Assembly: GCA_023333565.1 (NCBI GenBank)
Contig: JAJKFH010001865.1
Span: forward strand, 5,022,001 to 5,086,000
Direction of reading: 5' to 3'
From: Puffinus mauretanicus
Lineage: Eukaryota; Chordata; Aves; Procellariiformes; Procellariidae
Length of the DNA stretch: 64,000 bases
Both the position numbers and the translations under genes were made by a program. The notes under the pieces are model-generated. The model worked only from the letters and a program-made list of their open reading frames with translations. It ran no database searches and was not told the origin of the DNA. Numbering within the stretch: the first letter of the stretch is position 1; each line of letters opens with the position of its first letter. Shown here one piece after another: positions 25,701-38,200 of this stretch.

Positions 25701-28700
25701 ACGGGAGAGGGGGAAAATCGGCTGATTTTGCTATTTTTAAGGCAGTCAGCCATGCCGATGCGAGTGGCAAACAGGTGAGCCAGGCGAGAGCCAGCTACAG
25801 CAGAGACTCTGATGGACGGCTATTCATTTCGGAGGAAAATTGGCAGTAAAAGGGATCTGGTCAGCGTTAAGCTCCAGCAGCGTTTATTCTAATTTTGTTG
25901 AGCTGACTCCTTCATTAAACGGTCGCTTTACGGGGAGTAGGAGAAGTATCGGCTATGCGGTAGCAAAAGGTAGAGGCTGCCATCCCAATTCACCTATTTT
26001 TTCTGAATGCTGAGTAAATATTTTCCATCTCTGAGAGGCTCCTCTCCCAAAGTCTACCTATACTTCCCTGGGCGGCTGCAGTGGGAAGAGCGGGGGGTTC
26101 CCTCTCCCCTCCATGGCTGCCCGCTGCTATACCCCAGCCGTGGAGGATAATTTTGCCTCTAGTCTTCAGACAGCACCCAGGCATTTGCCTTTTCCTAAGG
26201 GACAACTTAATTCCTTTCCTGGACTTATTTTGGGCTATAACATGGCTATATTTCAACGCATCTTATTAACCCCATATCGAAGGCAAGCATAGTAAAGATG
26301 TGGAAAAAGAGCTACAGTTTACTTTTTTCCTTGCTGAAGGTCTTGTTTCCTTCTACCTGTGCCTGGGGCTTTCTCTGGGTCTCAACCCAGCAGCCCCTCC
26401 ATCTCACAGTGGTCTTCCAAAAGGATTGATATAAACCTCAGGCATACAAGAAATACAGTTGTTTGTATCTTTGCACCGCTAAGATGCGACATTGGGTCTA
26501 CATAACTTAAAAGCAACATTTTGGAAAGTTATCTCTATGGTTGGCAGTGAAAATATGACTCACAGGGCAGGACTGGGATTGCCTCTATGGATGGGGCTAC
26601 CAGGGAAAATGGTCAACTGGAAAACCTTGATGCTGACCTCCTTAATGGCGTACAGCAAACTCAGAGTCACCGGCAGCAGTGGAGAGGGCAGGGATGGTTT
26701 CCCACACAGTTTGGATTTTGCAGGTCCCCAGTGCTCAGTTTCCATCAGCTCACGCAGGGCGGTGATGGGAACCCGAGGTTTCCCATGCAAGTTACTCCTC
26801 ACCGGGGAAAAGCATCCACGTCCAGGTGAAAGTTCAAGCAATAGGTGTGTGCATCCGCCTGCACGCGTGTGATGCACATGCAGGCAGTGAATTCAGCAGT
26901 TTGCCCTGACACCGTAGCTGATGCGATTGCTGATGTGCGTAACCGGTGCCTCTCGCTGATATCTTGATGACGGACGGTGATTTTGGGGAAGGAAAACCAG
27001 ATTTGCAAGAAGGTCCATGGCAGCTCCTGCCGGTGCTGGAGCCAGGAGGGTACCTGCAAGGATGGTGGGCCGGCAGCAACGTGTGAGTACACAGATAGCA
27101 GTCGGAGCTATTCTGGATCTCACGTTTGGCTTCTGTCTTAAAATAAATTAAATATCTCTTCATCACAATTGGCGCTCGGCCAAGGACAGTTCAGCTGCGA
27201 TGTTCTCTGGGATGAGCTGTGCGCCTTGTACGTGGCTTGTTTTGTTCAACAAACCCTAGGCAGGGAAAGAAAAATTGCCCAAGCCTGGAAGAACTGGACC
27301 TGTTATTTCTAAGGCCCCTGAGCTAAAGCATCATCTGCCTTCAGCAGAGTTACCCAGGCTCAGCAGAGGAGATTAATTTCTTTAAAACAGGATCTCCTCA
27401 GCCCTAGGCTCCATGTTGCTGCATTACTCTCAGCCAAAACACCTGATGTATTATGTGGTAGATACCACGTCCACAAAGACGAATAAAGTATCATCTCGTC
27501 GCTTGCTATTGACCCCTGTGCAGCTGGCTCGTTTTTTTGGTGAGTTTGGAGGGACTTCTGTCCAGTCAGCACCTATGGCTCATCTGCAACAGGGCGACTG
27601 GCTTCAAGCACCCCAAATGCCATCAGTCCTTCCCTGCAAGCCACCGCCTCGCTGTTTAAGACGAGCACCGCCAGCCCCTCACCCCATATGTGGCACTGTC
27701 TGGCTCAATCGGATTGTAACACCATCCCCTGAGGATGGACTTCTAGTTGTCTTGGGGGTTTATAAAGTGCCGTGGACTTTGGTCTCAAGCTGTTGGGGCA
27801 ACTCAAGGAAAATAAAAGCTCCTCTCAGCGAGGAGCCCGGTGCTGCTGGTGGGGAAAGCCTTCCCCCCTGGGCCAGCCGCAGCCGCGGCGCTGCTGCTTT
27901 AGCGTGCCGTATTTCGTGCTGCTTTTAGGTGGCGCGGTTGGTAATGACTGCTGTAGCGACTTTGTGTCAGGGAATGACTTTATTGAGATGCTTAATCCTC
28001 AGCAGGTGCCGCGCAATATGACACGCGGTTATGTCTTGGAGGTAATAACGCCGCACTGATGTTTTACTATGCTCTTAACCCTCAGCGTGTTGAGGTATTA
28101 CAAATGGCATTTATCTTCTGCTCCGTTACTGGTAACGCGCTCGCTTGCTTGGAGCCGTCTTGCCAAAGCAATGATTGATACGATGCAGGAAGCAGCTCGC
28201 TTCTTGCGGCCAACGTGTTTTATATCGCTTTTATTTTCCACACTCGTGTTTCTGCCTCCGTTCCAGCTCCGTGGGGTCTCGCACCATAAAAAGGAGGCTC
28301 CGGCTGCAGGACGCGGCATGGCCTTGCTTTACAGTCACACCTTGCTGAGGCACAGATTTCATAGGGACTCTTATTTTCATAGCTGCTCCTGCCTCTTTTC
28401 TTTGTTAGGCTTAAGGCAGAAAAACAGTAAGAAGGATCATGGTTTTCTGCAAGGATTTACATTTATATTTCATGAAATACTGACATAGTTCCCCGAAAAG
28501 CAGGATAGAGACATGTTTGGATTAATCTATGAGACATTTCCCTTGTTGCAGGATACCCCTTAATACGGTGCATGCCGCATCTCCTTGGTTCTTCCCTGTC
28601 CAGTGAAATTGGTGCAGCTTTGACGACATTTCAGTGGAAGACCAGAACCAGGATCACAAGCACTTGGCTAATGACTTGTATGTGCATGGAATATTTTCCT

Positions 28701-31040
28701 GATTGTATTTTTGGATAATTGGGGAAATTTTCACAGGAATTAGAAGGCACTACAGGGACCTGTTTTACGTAGTAAGTTCTGATTGACTGAAGTATGGAAA
28801 ATCAACACCGATGAAAACAGCCAAAAATTTAGGGTACCACCTTTATACTGATTGTGTCATTACAATACTCAGAGCTTTGTAGCTTATAAATCTGGAGATC
28901 ATCTTACAGAAAACTCGATGGCATGTCACTCTTGGGAAGTCACCGCTACAGCTGCAACCCGTCCCTTTCCTCAGCATCGGATTTTTGCCTTGCTCCCACA
29001 CCTAATAGCTTGCTCGGGTCCCACCTTTGTGGCCTGCCAGAGTTTTCCCTTGGGTTTTTGTGATTGAGTCACCCCCAGCTCTTCCGCAAAGATGTCTGGG
29101 TGAAGGGCTGCAGTCCTGTGCCAAGGCTGGGGCTGCAGTTCTGCCTCCGCCCCACGGCTCCTGCCAGGGATCTCCATGCAGCTTGTTTTTTGCGTCGCAC
29201 TGGTTTTCTTCCCTGTACATCCAGGGCAGGGTACGAGGCCAGACAGACCTTGGTGTCTCCCTGTAAGGCTGGGCTTGCATTGCGGGGATGCGATGCTGCG
29301 CCAGGGCTAACACCGCGCTGCCGGCCCTCGTGAGCCGCGGCGTCCCCCGCACCACGGCACCGCTCGGCCTCGTGCCGAGGGAGGCCGCAAGGGCCGATAC
29401 CCACCTTTAGTTAATGCTGCCCCATCCAGCCTTTGGATAACCTTCAGAAGTTTCAGGGCTTTGCCACTTTCACCATTAAAAAATGGGTTTGCGAATGGAA
29501 AGGGGGGTTGCTAAGCCCTGTTCCGGCATCCACTGCCTGGCAGAGACGGTGTTTGCAAAAGGTCCTAAATCCTGCCGGGAGCAGCTGCCAGAAAGGGCCC
29601 CGGGCAGAACACTGACCAAGCAGAAATGCAATGCTCGTCTTGCATCTGTCTTGCATTAAGAAATTCTTAATGCGCTGAAGATACAATATTATGGTATTTG
29701 TTCCTTTTTAATCGATGAGGGGAAGCGATGCGGGTTATCTTATGCAATAATGTCCGAGAGCTGAATTACAGAGCTGTCAGCTGCGGGACGCTGAAATGAC
29801 AGCCCTTGAAAGTGCTGTCAGGCTCTTGTTGGGCTTCTGTAGCAAAACACTCATTTTGGCCTCAGGAAGACAAACCCACCGTGTCTTCCCTTTCTGGGGA
29901 GCTCCTTAATTTAAAGTACTGCTATTCAGTAGTGGGATACATAACAAAACAGCTTTCCTGAAGTTGTCTGTGCTGTGGGTAAAATCTCCTCCCCTCCCAG
30001 CAGCCAGAGTTACACCGACGCCACACCCAGGGGCTTTAAGCAGGGTTCCCAAGACGCAGAGGCCTTTTGCAGGCCCTGCGCCCGCCACAAGATGCTGATC
30101 TCGGGGGATCTGCGTGCGATGCTCTGCCCTTGCCCGGCACTTGCGGCAGCCCTGCTTGGGTCTGCACCCTCCTGTCAGCCAAAGCCCACCGCTTCCCACC
30201 CCCTGCCCGCTCGGACAGCGGCCAGATCTTCTGGGGCTTGGCAATGTGCTGGCCTGGTGCGCTCACTAATTACTCACTGGAGTGATAAAGAAAGAGGGGA
30301 CACCGTCCCCAGTACCACCAGTGCTGAGCTGGGCTGGGAAGAGCCTCGCTAGCTCCCGTCCAGACACGGACACCAACGCTTGGCCTCTCCTTGTGCCCAC
30401 CCCTCCTTCACGTGGCCATGACCCGGAGGTCGAACTGTGCTCCCATCGCAGCGCCAGTGAAGGACCTGTGCGGGACGGGGGGACGGCCAGGGTGTCCCAT
30501 GCACTTAAGACATCTGATGGATGCAACAAGTGCAAATGAGCTGCCTAATCTCGCCGCCGGCTCGTCTCCCACGGGAAAAGCCCGGCTCCGCGCCGGCCGG
30601 AGGAGGTTTGGTGCAGCGTGGCAGTGCCGCGGCAGAGCTTCCCCCGCGCCTGCCCATGGCCATTAAGTCTCTGTTACAGGAACGCTGGGTTCGCCCTGTG
30701 AATGAAAGATAATGTCTCCTGAGGAAAATAAATTAAAAGGGGGGGAAACAAGCAGCAAAACAAAAAAAACCCCTTTGTGCTGCAATAGCACTTGCAATTA
30801 ACAACAAACCGGGGCAGAAAGCTCTGCAGCTTGACTTCGGGCGGGAAGAAAAGGCCCTCCCCGAGAGCCCCGGGTTTCTGTAGGCACAGCGCGGCGGCTG
30901 CTGTCTTCGCTTTACGTCAGAGCATTAATGCTGTTGTTTCGCCCCTGGTATCAACAGAGCTCGCCTGGTAGGTGGGTGGGGTATTGGGATTTACATTGTA
31001 GAGAAATTCAGGAAGGCTTCAGTCGTCGTCTTTTTTTTTC
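19800..31040. other. Intergenic DNA, no gene recognised
   Basis: Unique sequence with alternating GC-rich (for example 29.26-29.40 and 30.34-30.66 kb) and AT-rich patches. Long open frames in the GC-rich patches overlap on both strands and look like composition effects. No exon chain or RNA gene was found. Confidence 0.45.
25473..25502. repeat. 15-bp exact direct duplication
   Basis: TATAAAATAATTTAA occurs twice back to back (25,473-25,487 and 25,488-25,502). It is a local tandem duplication in AT-rich DNA. Confidence 0.9.
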
Positions 31041-31049
31041 TTTCTTCTT

Positions 31050-31062
31050 CCCCCCCCCCCCC
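31050..31062 (+). repeat. C13 homopolymer
   Basis: Thirteen C residues follow a pyrimidine-rich stretch (a T run and TTC repeats from about 31,030). Low-complexity, likely variable in length. Confidence 0.93.
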
Positions 31063-32059
31063 AAAGCTTTTGAAAGTCCACTGGGGACCCCTAATGTTCA
31101 GCTGCTGCTGAAGCACACGCTTCAAAGCCAAAGCTGCACAGCTTCTTTAGCCATCTATGGGTTTGATCGTTATGATGGGCTTTTATTACAGGCAATAACG
31201 CTCCCTTCCCTCCGCCAAAAGTCGTCTTTCTGGGAAGCTCTGAGAGCTCCTCAAAACGTTTGGTAAAACAACATTTCTACAGTCAGAAAACATGCCAGCC
31301 CCATCAAACAGGGATGGGAGGAATATCCCTGTGGGGTTTTTTAAGGACGTTGGTGATAGATTGGCAGGCGCTCAGCCCTCTATAAACTCCCACTGCCTAG
31401 TGCCTATTCCCACACACCTCCCCATGGTTGCCCCGCTTCCCCCCTCCAAAAAAATCTCCATTGCCCGTCTTATAAGGCCCATACCGAGCTGGGCAGCCCC
31501 CACGACCAACACCTACAGTCCCCCCATTGCGCTCGGCCAGGGCAGAGGGGAATTGCTGCTTTCCTGGGATTCTGCCCCAGTTTCCCGGTGCCTCTGCTGG
31601 CGAGGCATACAAACCTCTTCGCCACAGCCCTTTTTAGGAGGTTTTTATTCCAGACCCCCGGGGTCAGCTTTCCTCCCTCTTATCCCTGAAAGGTACCATC
31701 TTTTTCAGACCAGCATCATTATCATTATAATTTCACCCCCACAGCCAAAGGCAACAGCGTGTCCGGTTACTGGGAGCAGGCAGCCACACCAAACCCACCC
31801 GAAAGTTTGGGCAGAAAAATGTTGGAAATGCAGTTGGAGTAAGTCACCCTCCTCTCTTTCGTGCCTCCGTCCCCAAACCCAAGTAAATCAGAAAAATCTG
31901 TACTTTCTAAGTGGCTTCTAACATAATGAAAGTCAATTAGAGCGATGAAAAAGGAGCTGATAACTGCAGGTTTTCATCACTGACTCCATGCTAAATGTCT
32001 GTTCTGTGTGGTTTGCGAGGAAGTAAGGGTGCATGGAGAGGAAAGGATGGGGTTTTTTA

Positions 32060-32200
32060 AAGCAGTTAAATTGCCTCTAATTAGCAACACAACTGTAGTC
32101 AAAACATAATGTGAGGATAATAAATTGATATTTGCATAATGGAAATGCTACCAAAATGTACTTCAAATAAGCTGAATTAGATTATAATTAGAGCTGTGTT
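32060..32200. promoter_or_regulatory. AT-rich block dense in homeodomain-type cores
   Basis: Several TAATT/ATTAG/TAAAT cores and a TTTGCATAAT octamer-like site lie within 140 bp (for example CTCTAATTAGCAA and GATTATAATTAGAG). The block sits next to GC-rich DNA and has no coding frame. Such clusters are typical of vertebrate conserved non-coding enhancers, but conservation cannot be seen from one sequence. Confidence 0.3.
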
Positions 32201-33855
32201 TTGGGAAAGAAAATCCTTCTAATTGCCTGCACAGAGGCAGTGCCAAGGAGGAGAGGGCTGGCAGCTGCCGGGGAGGTCCAGCCGGGGCCAGGCGGGACAA
32301 GCGCCTGTGACTGGGGGCCGTTCCCGGGGTGGGGGGCCAGGGTGCCCGCACCCACAGGGAGCCAGCGCAGCCCCAGCGAGGCAGGTTGGTGGAGAAGAAG
32401 GGAAAAAGGTAGGAGGAATTTGAATGTGTGCACCCTCGGCCATTGACTGCTAAACTGTGTTTCGTGGGATTGGACTGAAAGAAAATGCAGGGGGAAATCG
32501 TACGGACAGCAATTAGGTGGGAGACACTCGTGTCTCAGGGGAGGTGGTGCAAGGGTAGAGATGCAAGTGCTAATTCTGCAAATTGCATGAAACTGGTGAA
32601 CATCATTTCTTGGTGAAATCTCGGCACCACATTGAGTTGCAATAGCCTTTTCCTGCTGCTGTTTAATAACTAGCTTTATTAAATCTGCAGTTATTTTTTT
32701 CTGTTGAAATGTGTGCAAGGTTGCGCGTGATTTATTTTCCAGCTCTTACTACTCCTTATTAAAAAAGAGGCCACCGGAAAGCATTGGATGATAAGTCACT
32801 CGCCCATTGTACGAGACCATGTGTACCAGTAAGAAAACTACAGCTGAGATAAAGGAAAAACGTCATATTCCAAAACAGCTTTTTTGAGAAAGCGAACCAA
32901 ATAACCAGCAAATGAGCAATGTGCTGATATTACACCTTGCCACCGAAGCAAAGGCAGCATGAACCTCGAGGCTGACTTGTCACCCGGTAGCTGCAGAGTC
33001 CCACGGTTGGTGTTAATGCCCATTTTGGTGCTGGGCAATCACACGGTTCAGGTGGGAAAATTGACCAGCGCACAAAAACCTGCTCGCTTGCGTTGACTGG
33101 GGGGCAGAAAAAAGTGACGTCTTAAGTCCTGTGAAATGCAATGACCCTGCCCACCAGGCCCTCGGCATATTTGCTATTCAAATACCCAGGCCAGTACACC
33201 TGGTGCTCGGCCGTACGCCGAACCTGGGCAGCTAACAGCATCATCCCGGACCCGGTGGCAATAGGAAAGGGGCGTGAATTTGGCCGTCACCAGCTGGCAG
33301 AGGCATACAGCAGGGCACGGCTCTCCCCGGCCATGCCTGAATGCCCCTCTGACATTGGCTGCTGTGGTTAGGGAGGATGGAGAAAACAAGGAGGATGACT
33401 TCGGGAGTAGAGGAGAGGCAACAGACACCGCGGGTCCAGGTTTTGGAGGGCTTTTGACATAGCCCCTCACACCATTTGCCTGGTGGATGCTCGTTTGCAA
33501 GGACAAATACAAGGTTTTCCTGCTCGCGGACACAAAAAGGAGGGTACTACAGGCCTGAAAAGGATGCCCGCTGCACTTAACTGGTGCGTCTCTTTATATA
33601 TGAGACATATAGCATAGGTCTAGTTTCCAAATCAGGAGCTACAGCTCATGTGTGTTTACTGTATGAGGGAAAAAAAGTAGGTATGAGACATGATGCAGTG
33701 CTAGCCTCATGTCAAGGGAAGTATTCCCCTGCCTTCGAAGGGTCCTGGCTTGGGGCCCCGGTCCACAGCCGCTGCAGAGGCCGTGGAAAGAAGCTCCTTT
33801 TTGAGCTGGCAAACGCTGTCTTGCTTTGAGGGAGGGAAGAGAGGAACTCGCCTGG

Positions 33856-33885
33856 TGCTCTGCTCTGCTCTGCTCTGCTCTGCTG
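33856..33885 (+). repeat. (TGCTC)6 pentanucleotide microsatellite
   Basis: Six uninterrupted TGCTC units, followed by TGCTG that ends the array. Confidence 0.95.
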
Positions 33886-34849
33886 CGGGTTTTGTGGTAC
33901 CAGCTTTAATAAAGGGATGCGTGGGAGGCAGCGCAGAAGGGAAAGAGAAAGGAGAAAAGCGGGCGGGGGGAGCAGGCGACTGCACTGCAAACAGAGGCTG
34001 CTGGTCTGCAGCAGGGGCTGCCAGGGACGAGCTGGGGGAGGCAGAAGGATGTCCAGGACCCAGGCCTCCTCCGCTCTGTCCTCTCCTCCTGGGTGCAAGA
34101 CGCAGAGCTGGCCCCGAGGAGCCCAGCCTGGGGACAGCCAGGAGGAGCAGAGGCAAAGCCCGGCCATCCTTCACTTAACATGTGGCCACCAGCCCCCCCG
34201 CGCTGGGTGCCAGCCCGTTGTGCCTGCGGGATGCCCCCCAGGTATTGCCGGCATTGCCCTGGAAAGACACTGAGGCTCACACCTGAGAGGGATGGAGAAA
34301 CGGGAGCCTGGGAAAAATCCTGCATGCCTTTGCCTACGAGTCATAGCGCAAAAGCAATTCTCGGAAACCAAACCCTGGTCTCTGCCACAGGCTTGCTGTC
34401 CCATTTGCTCCCTCGGCAGCAGCCCCCGGGGCTTGGGCTCGCCAGCGTGGCCTCATGCACCTGGGGGGAGCACAGGACCTCGTGTAGTGCAACAGTGAGC
34501 TGGATAATCTCGGTAGGAAAAAAGGAAAAATTGCACGCCAACAAAGGCAGCCCTGGGAAACAATTTTATTGCTAGCAAAACACTGCGGATCTTTGTTTAG
34601 TGAGTGCACCTCCCGTGAAATGCAATTGCTCCTACTGGTTTTAAACTGAGACCACCCTGAAAATGAAGGCAGTTTCCATTATATTGAATTACTTTTCCCT
34701 GAAACTGGCATGGCAATGTTAACGTTGATAAGGAACAATAGATATTAAGTGAAGGCATTACTTATATTTTGTATTAAATCACTATCATTTCTATTACAAG
34801 TGACATCATGCATGCATATCGTGCTGATTTAAAGCCTCAGTTGTGATAA

Positions 34850-34855
34850 TTTATT
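34850..34855 (-). terminator. Candidate polyadenylation signal of the Sel1-repeat gene
   Basis: TTTATT on the plus strand reads AATAAA on the minus strand, about 405 bases past the stop codon of the Sel1-repeat gene. The intervening DNA is AT-rich and frameless, as expected of a 3' UTR. A second TTTATT near 34,565 is an alternative. Confidence 0.4.
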
Positions 34856-35259
34856 GCAATGCATAAGCAGAGCATGAAATACACGCAGCACAAATGCACA
34901 AGCAACACCGCATCAAGCCCAGATCAATATTTGGATCTAGCTTAGTGTTAGCAGATCAGTTGGTGCAACACTAGCGGTGCTTTTTCAATAACGTATATAT
35001 GCCCATCGTCAGTGTAACCCTGAAGGCTATTTGCCACCTTTCCAGCGCTGTTCAGAAGTGGTGAGTCAGGAAGCAAAAGGAGAAGGAGCAGTAACATATC
35101 ACCGCCATAGATCTGACCGTGGAGATCCAGTGCAAAGCAGATGTAATGTCCGATGAATGATTCAAATGCCTCAAGACTAGACAGTCAGCAAGGAGAAAGC
35201 AGGAGTGCTAAGTGCAGAAGGTGGCAAGGTTGGACAAGCATCAGTGTTGCAGTGGTCAC

Positions 35260-38200
35260 TCAAGGAAGCTTTCTGCTCTTGAGGATGCTTTCCAAAAGTT
35301 GCTGAGCTTCTCGGAGCCCATGGGCTGCTGCCACACCGAGGAGTTTCTCCACTTCCCTGAAGGACAGGAAACCTTCATCAAGAAAATCTAGAAGGAGGTT
35401 TGATTTATTCCTAGCTAAATTTTATTTTCCCAGGCTTTTATAAGAGGACCACAGCTACTGGATCTGAAAGCGTCTGTAAAGTTAACTCTCTGATGTTCAG
35501 AAAATGATCTGATTTTCTTTCTGCTTTTCCCTGTGGTCTGAGCCTGTATGTTTTGGGTTTGGTGATTTTCTCTTCTTAGTTGAACAGAAGATGGATTTGG
35601 AGCTCTTGGAATACATACTCCCTTTACCACTCAACACGTGAGTCTGCCTGATCACGCGACATGCAGTGGAGATGATTGAAACAAAACGTGCTGGCTTCAA
35701 CTCACAGCGTTTGCCCAAACACTGTTTTTTTAGTTTCAGTTAGCCTATGACTGCTCTCTCCAACCTCAATTTTAATTTTCAGTCTTGGAGTAAATGTAAA
35801 AAACTCAAAACAAAACAATACCCCCCCCCCCAAAAAAAAAAAAAAAAGGACTGGGTTTCACTGTGATGGGAACTCATCAGTTGTTTTAGCTTCACTCAGC
35901 CCCAGGACGAGTCACCACAGCAAATGTACAAAGCACCAGGAAAGTTTTCTTTGGCTGTGGGCCTTGCTGGGAACGCTGGTGTGCAGTGTGTGCAGGCACG
36001 TTGGGGAGAGAAACGTGTCCTGGACGGTTTCAACCCAACCTCTGGGCAGTCAACAGGAAACTTCTGATTGACCTCACTGGATGGGAAGGAGAGTGAAAAG
36101 GGGGCTCCCGCAGAAAGACAGACGGCTCTTTCTAGCAGAAAACTTGCATGTCGCTTCAATAGCTGTTTCTATACCAGTATGGGTATGTCCCTTGCCTTGA
36201 CTGGGAAATCACCGATGGAAATACATATGTAATCAGACCACAGGCATTGGGCTAACTGGATTTTTCAGTTTTCTTGCCACAGGTAAGTAGTAATGCAGGG
36301 CTGCATTACTGACAATACAAGGAGAGGGCATTAGAAATACTGGAGTTATGCATGCACAGAGTATCTACAGCACCGGCTTCCCTCCCTCCCCAGGAGGAGC
36401 TGGGGATGCAGCCGTAAGGGAAAGGAAGAGGGATAGCTCAGGTTACCCTTCTTCGAGTGCCACGGTCATGTTCCTGAGTGCCCCCACCGCCAGGTTGAAG
36501 GAGGAGTGGGGATGGCCCTGGCCCGCAGCCTGCCTACAGGGGGAAGAGAGAGGCAAAGGAAGTGAGAAAGTACAGAAGAAGAAAACCTGTTTGAATTTTT
36601 TAAAGCGAGGTAAGAGCAAAGAAGGAGAAAGATATGTATAAATCAGTGTCCTGAAATGTGACCCCTTTAAAATTTTCAGGTCCCAATTTGGGAAACATCC
36701 TTATTCAGAAAGGCACCAAGGCTTCAGCGTTTCTCTAAGTACGGATGTCCTTAAAGATGCCTTCTTGGTTCACAACCCCTGCTGTCACAGGCACAGTTAT
36801 TTCAGCCCTAAAAATCCTGCAGCTTGAGGCTGTTCTTGCCTTGAGCAAACACAGAGGAAACATCCAACATGCCCCCCCTCTCTCCCTGCTTTTTGGGTAG
36901 CACAGTAACCCTCCCTGTCCCTCATCCTTCCTGTTTCTCAGCAAGAGCAGGAGGATTTCGGGGGGTGCATCCCAGGCTCCCACTGTGGGTGTAACCACGG
37001 TGGGTACCGCAGCAAATATGCACGCCGGGCACGGCTGCCTCGCTTACGTGGCAGAAACCTCTTGGGAGCGTGTGCCGAGAGCAGGAAATTAATATGCTGC
37101 TGTAACTTGATTTTCCGTTGCCTCTGCAGCTCCTGGCCCTCTGCCTTCCTGTGCCTGTGCATTTTTCCTGCTGCCCACCTGCCGCTCAAACCTCCCCAAA
37201 AGGCTGTACAGCAGCACCGGCATCCCTCTGCACTCTCACTGTCGAGATACTTACTTGCCTCCCACTGATTTAAAAAATAGCAATAGCAGTGGGGAAAGTG
37301 GAGCGAAGCATCCGACTGACAGCAAGAAGTTGGGAGGTCCTGGTCTCCCCGCTGCCGCCCCGTGCACCTCCCTCCCACCGGCACAGGACGGCTCAGCACA
37401 GCTCTCCCCGCAAAACACTGCTGGCTTCTCCCACGCCATGGTAGCCTTTCCCCAGGAGAGGGCAAATACCAGAAAGAGTTGGGGTTTTTTGCACCTCACC
37501 TGAACCAGTGCATGGCCATGTCCTCATTTTTTTCCACTCCAGCTCCTGGGTGTGAGACAAGGTAGCAAAGTAATAGTTAGGGTATAAAATAGGGTGCCCA
37601 AAATCCATCAGTGTGGTGGTGTACCACATAGTGTAGAGCCACGTTTGTGTTTCTGGCTTATACCCATACATACTCTGGCAGCAAGTTAGCCATGGCTTGG
37701 AGAAATACTACCTTGCAAATACCTCTGTCCCACGATGTGCTGGGCGTTGGGGTACCCCAAGCGAGCGTACATGTGAGCTACGTGGAAATGAAAGTCCTCG
37801 TAGCACAGTGGGATGTACAGCAGGAGAAGGCCAGTGGTGATTACAGCTGCTGACTGTAAAAGAGAGGAGCAGTCATGATGCAAGGAGAAAAAGAAGCTGA
37901 GGACCAGCTACAGGAAATATTTCATCTGAGCTCTGAAGCCTCCAGAAACTATTCCCCAAAGAGAAACAGGAGGAAAGGCTCACACAAGCACAGAAAATCA
38001 AAGTCATCTTTGATAGAGAGCTGGTTCCAGCACCCAGTAAAGCTGGCAGAAAAGGCACCACCAACTTCAGGGAGTAGCGGACCAGCTCCCGAGTTAATAT
38101 CCCCTTTAAGCTCTGCTACAGCAAAGGAAGCTACAGTCGTTTCATTTTCTAGTGGTCCTCTTGAAGAAAAGAAAATTAAAAATCATAAGGCGGCATCAGG

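Noticed and set aside
33750..34178. Overlapping 140-155 codon frames on both strands
   Set aside because: GC-rich patch with a TGCTC microsatellite; sequences are low-complexity and mirror each other across strands.
1..34800. DDIT4L, expected on this side of H2AZ1
   Set aside because: No frame resembles the conserved REDD-family coding exon. The gene probably lies further left, outside the window.
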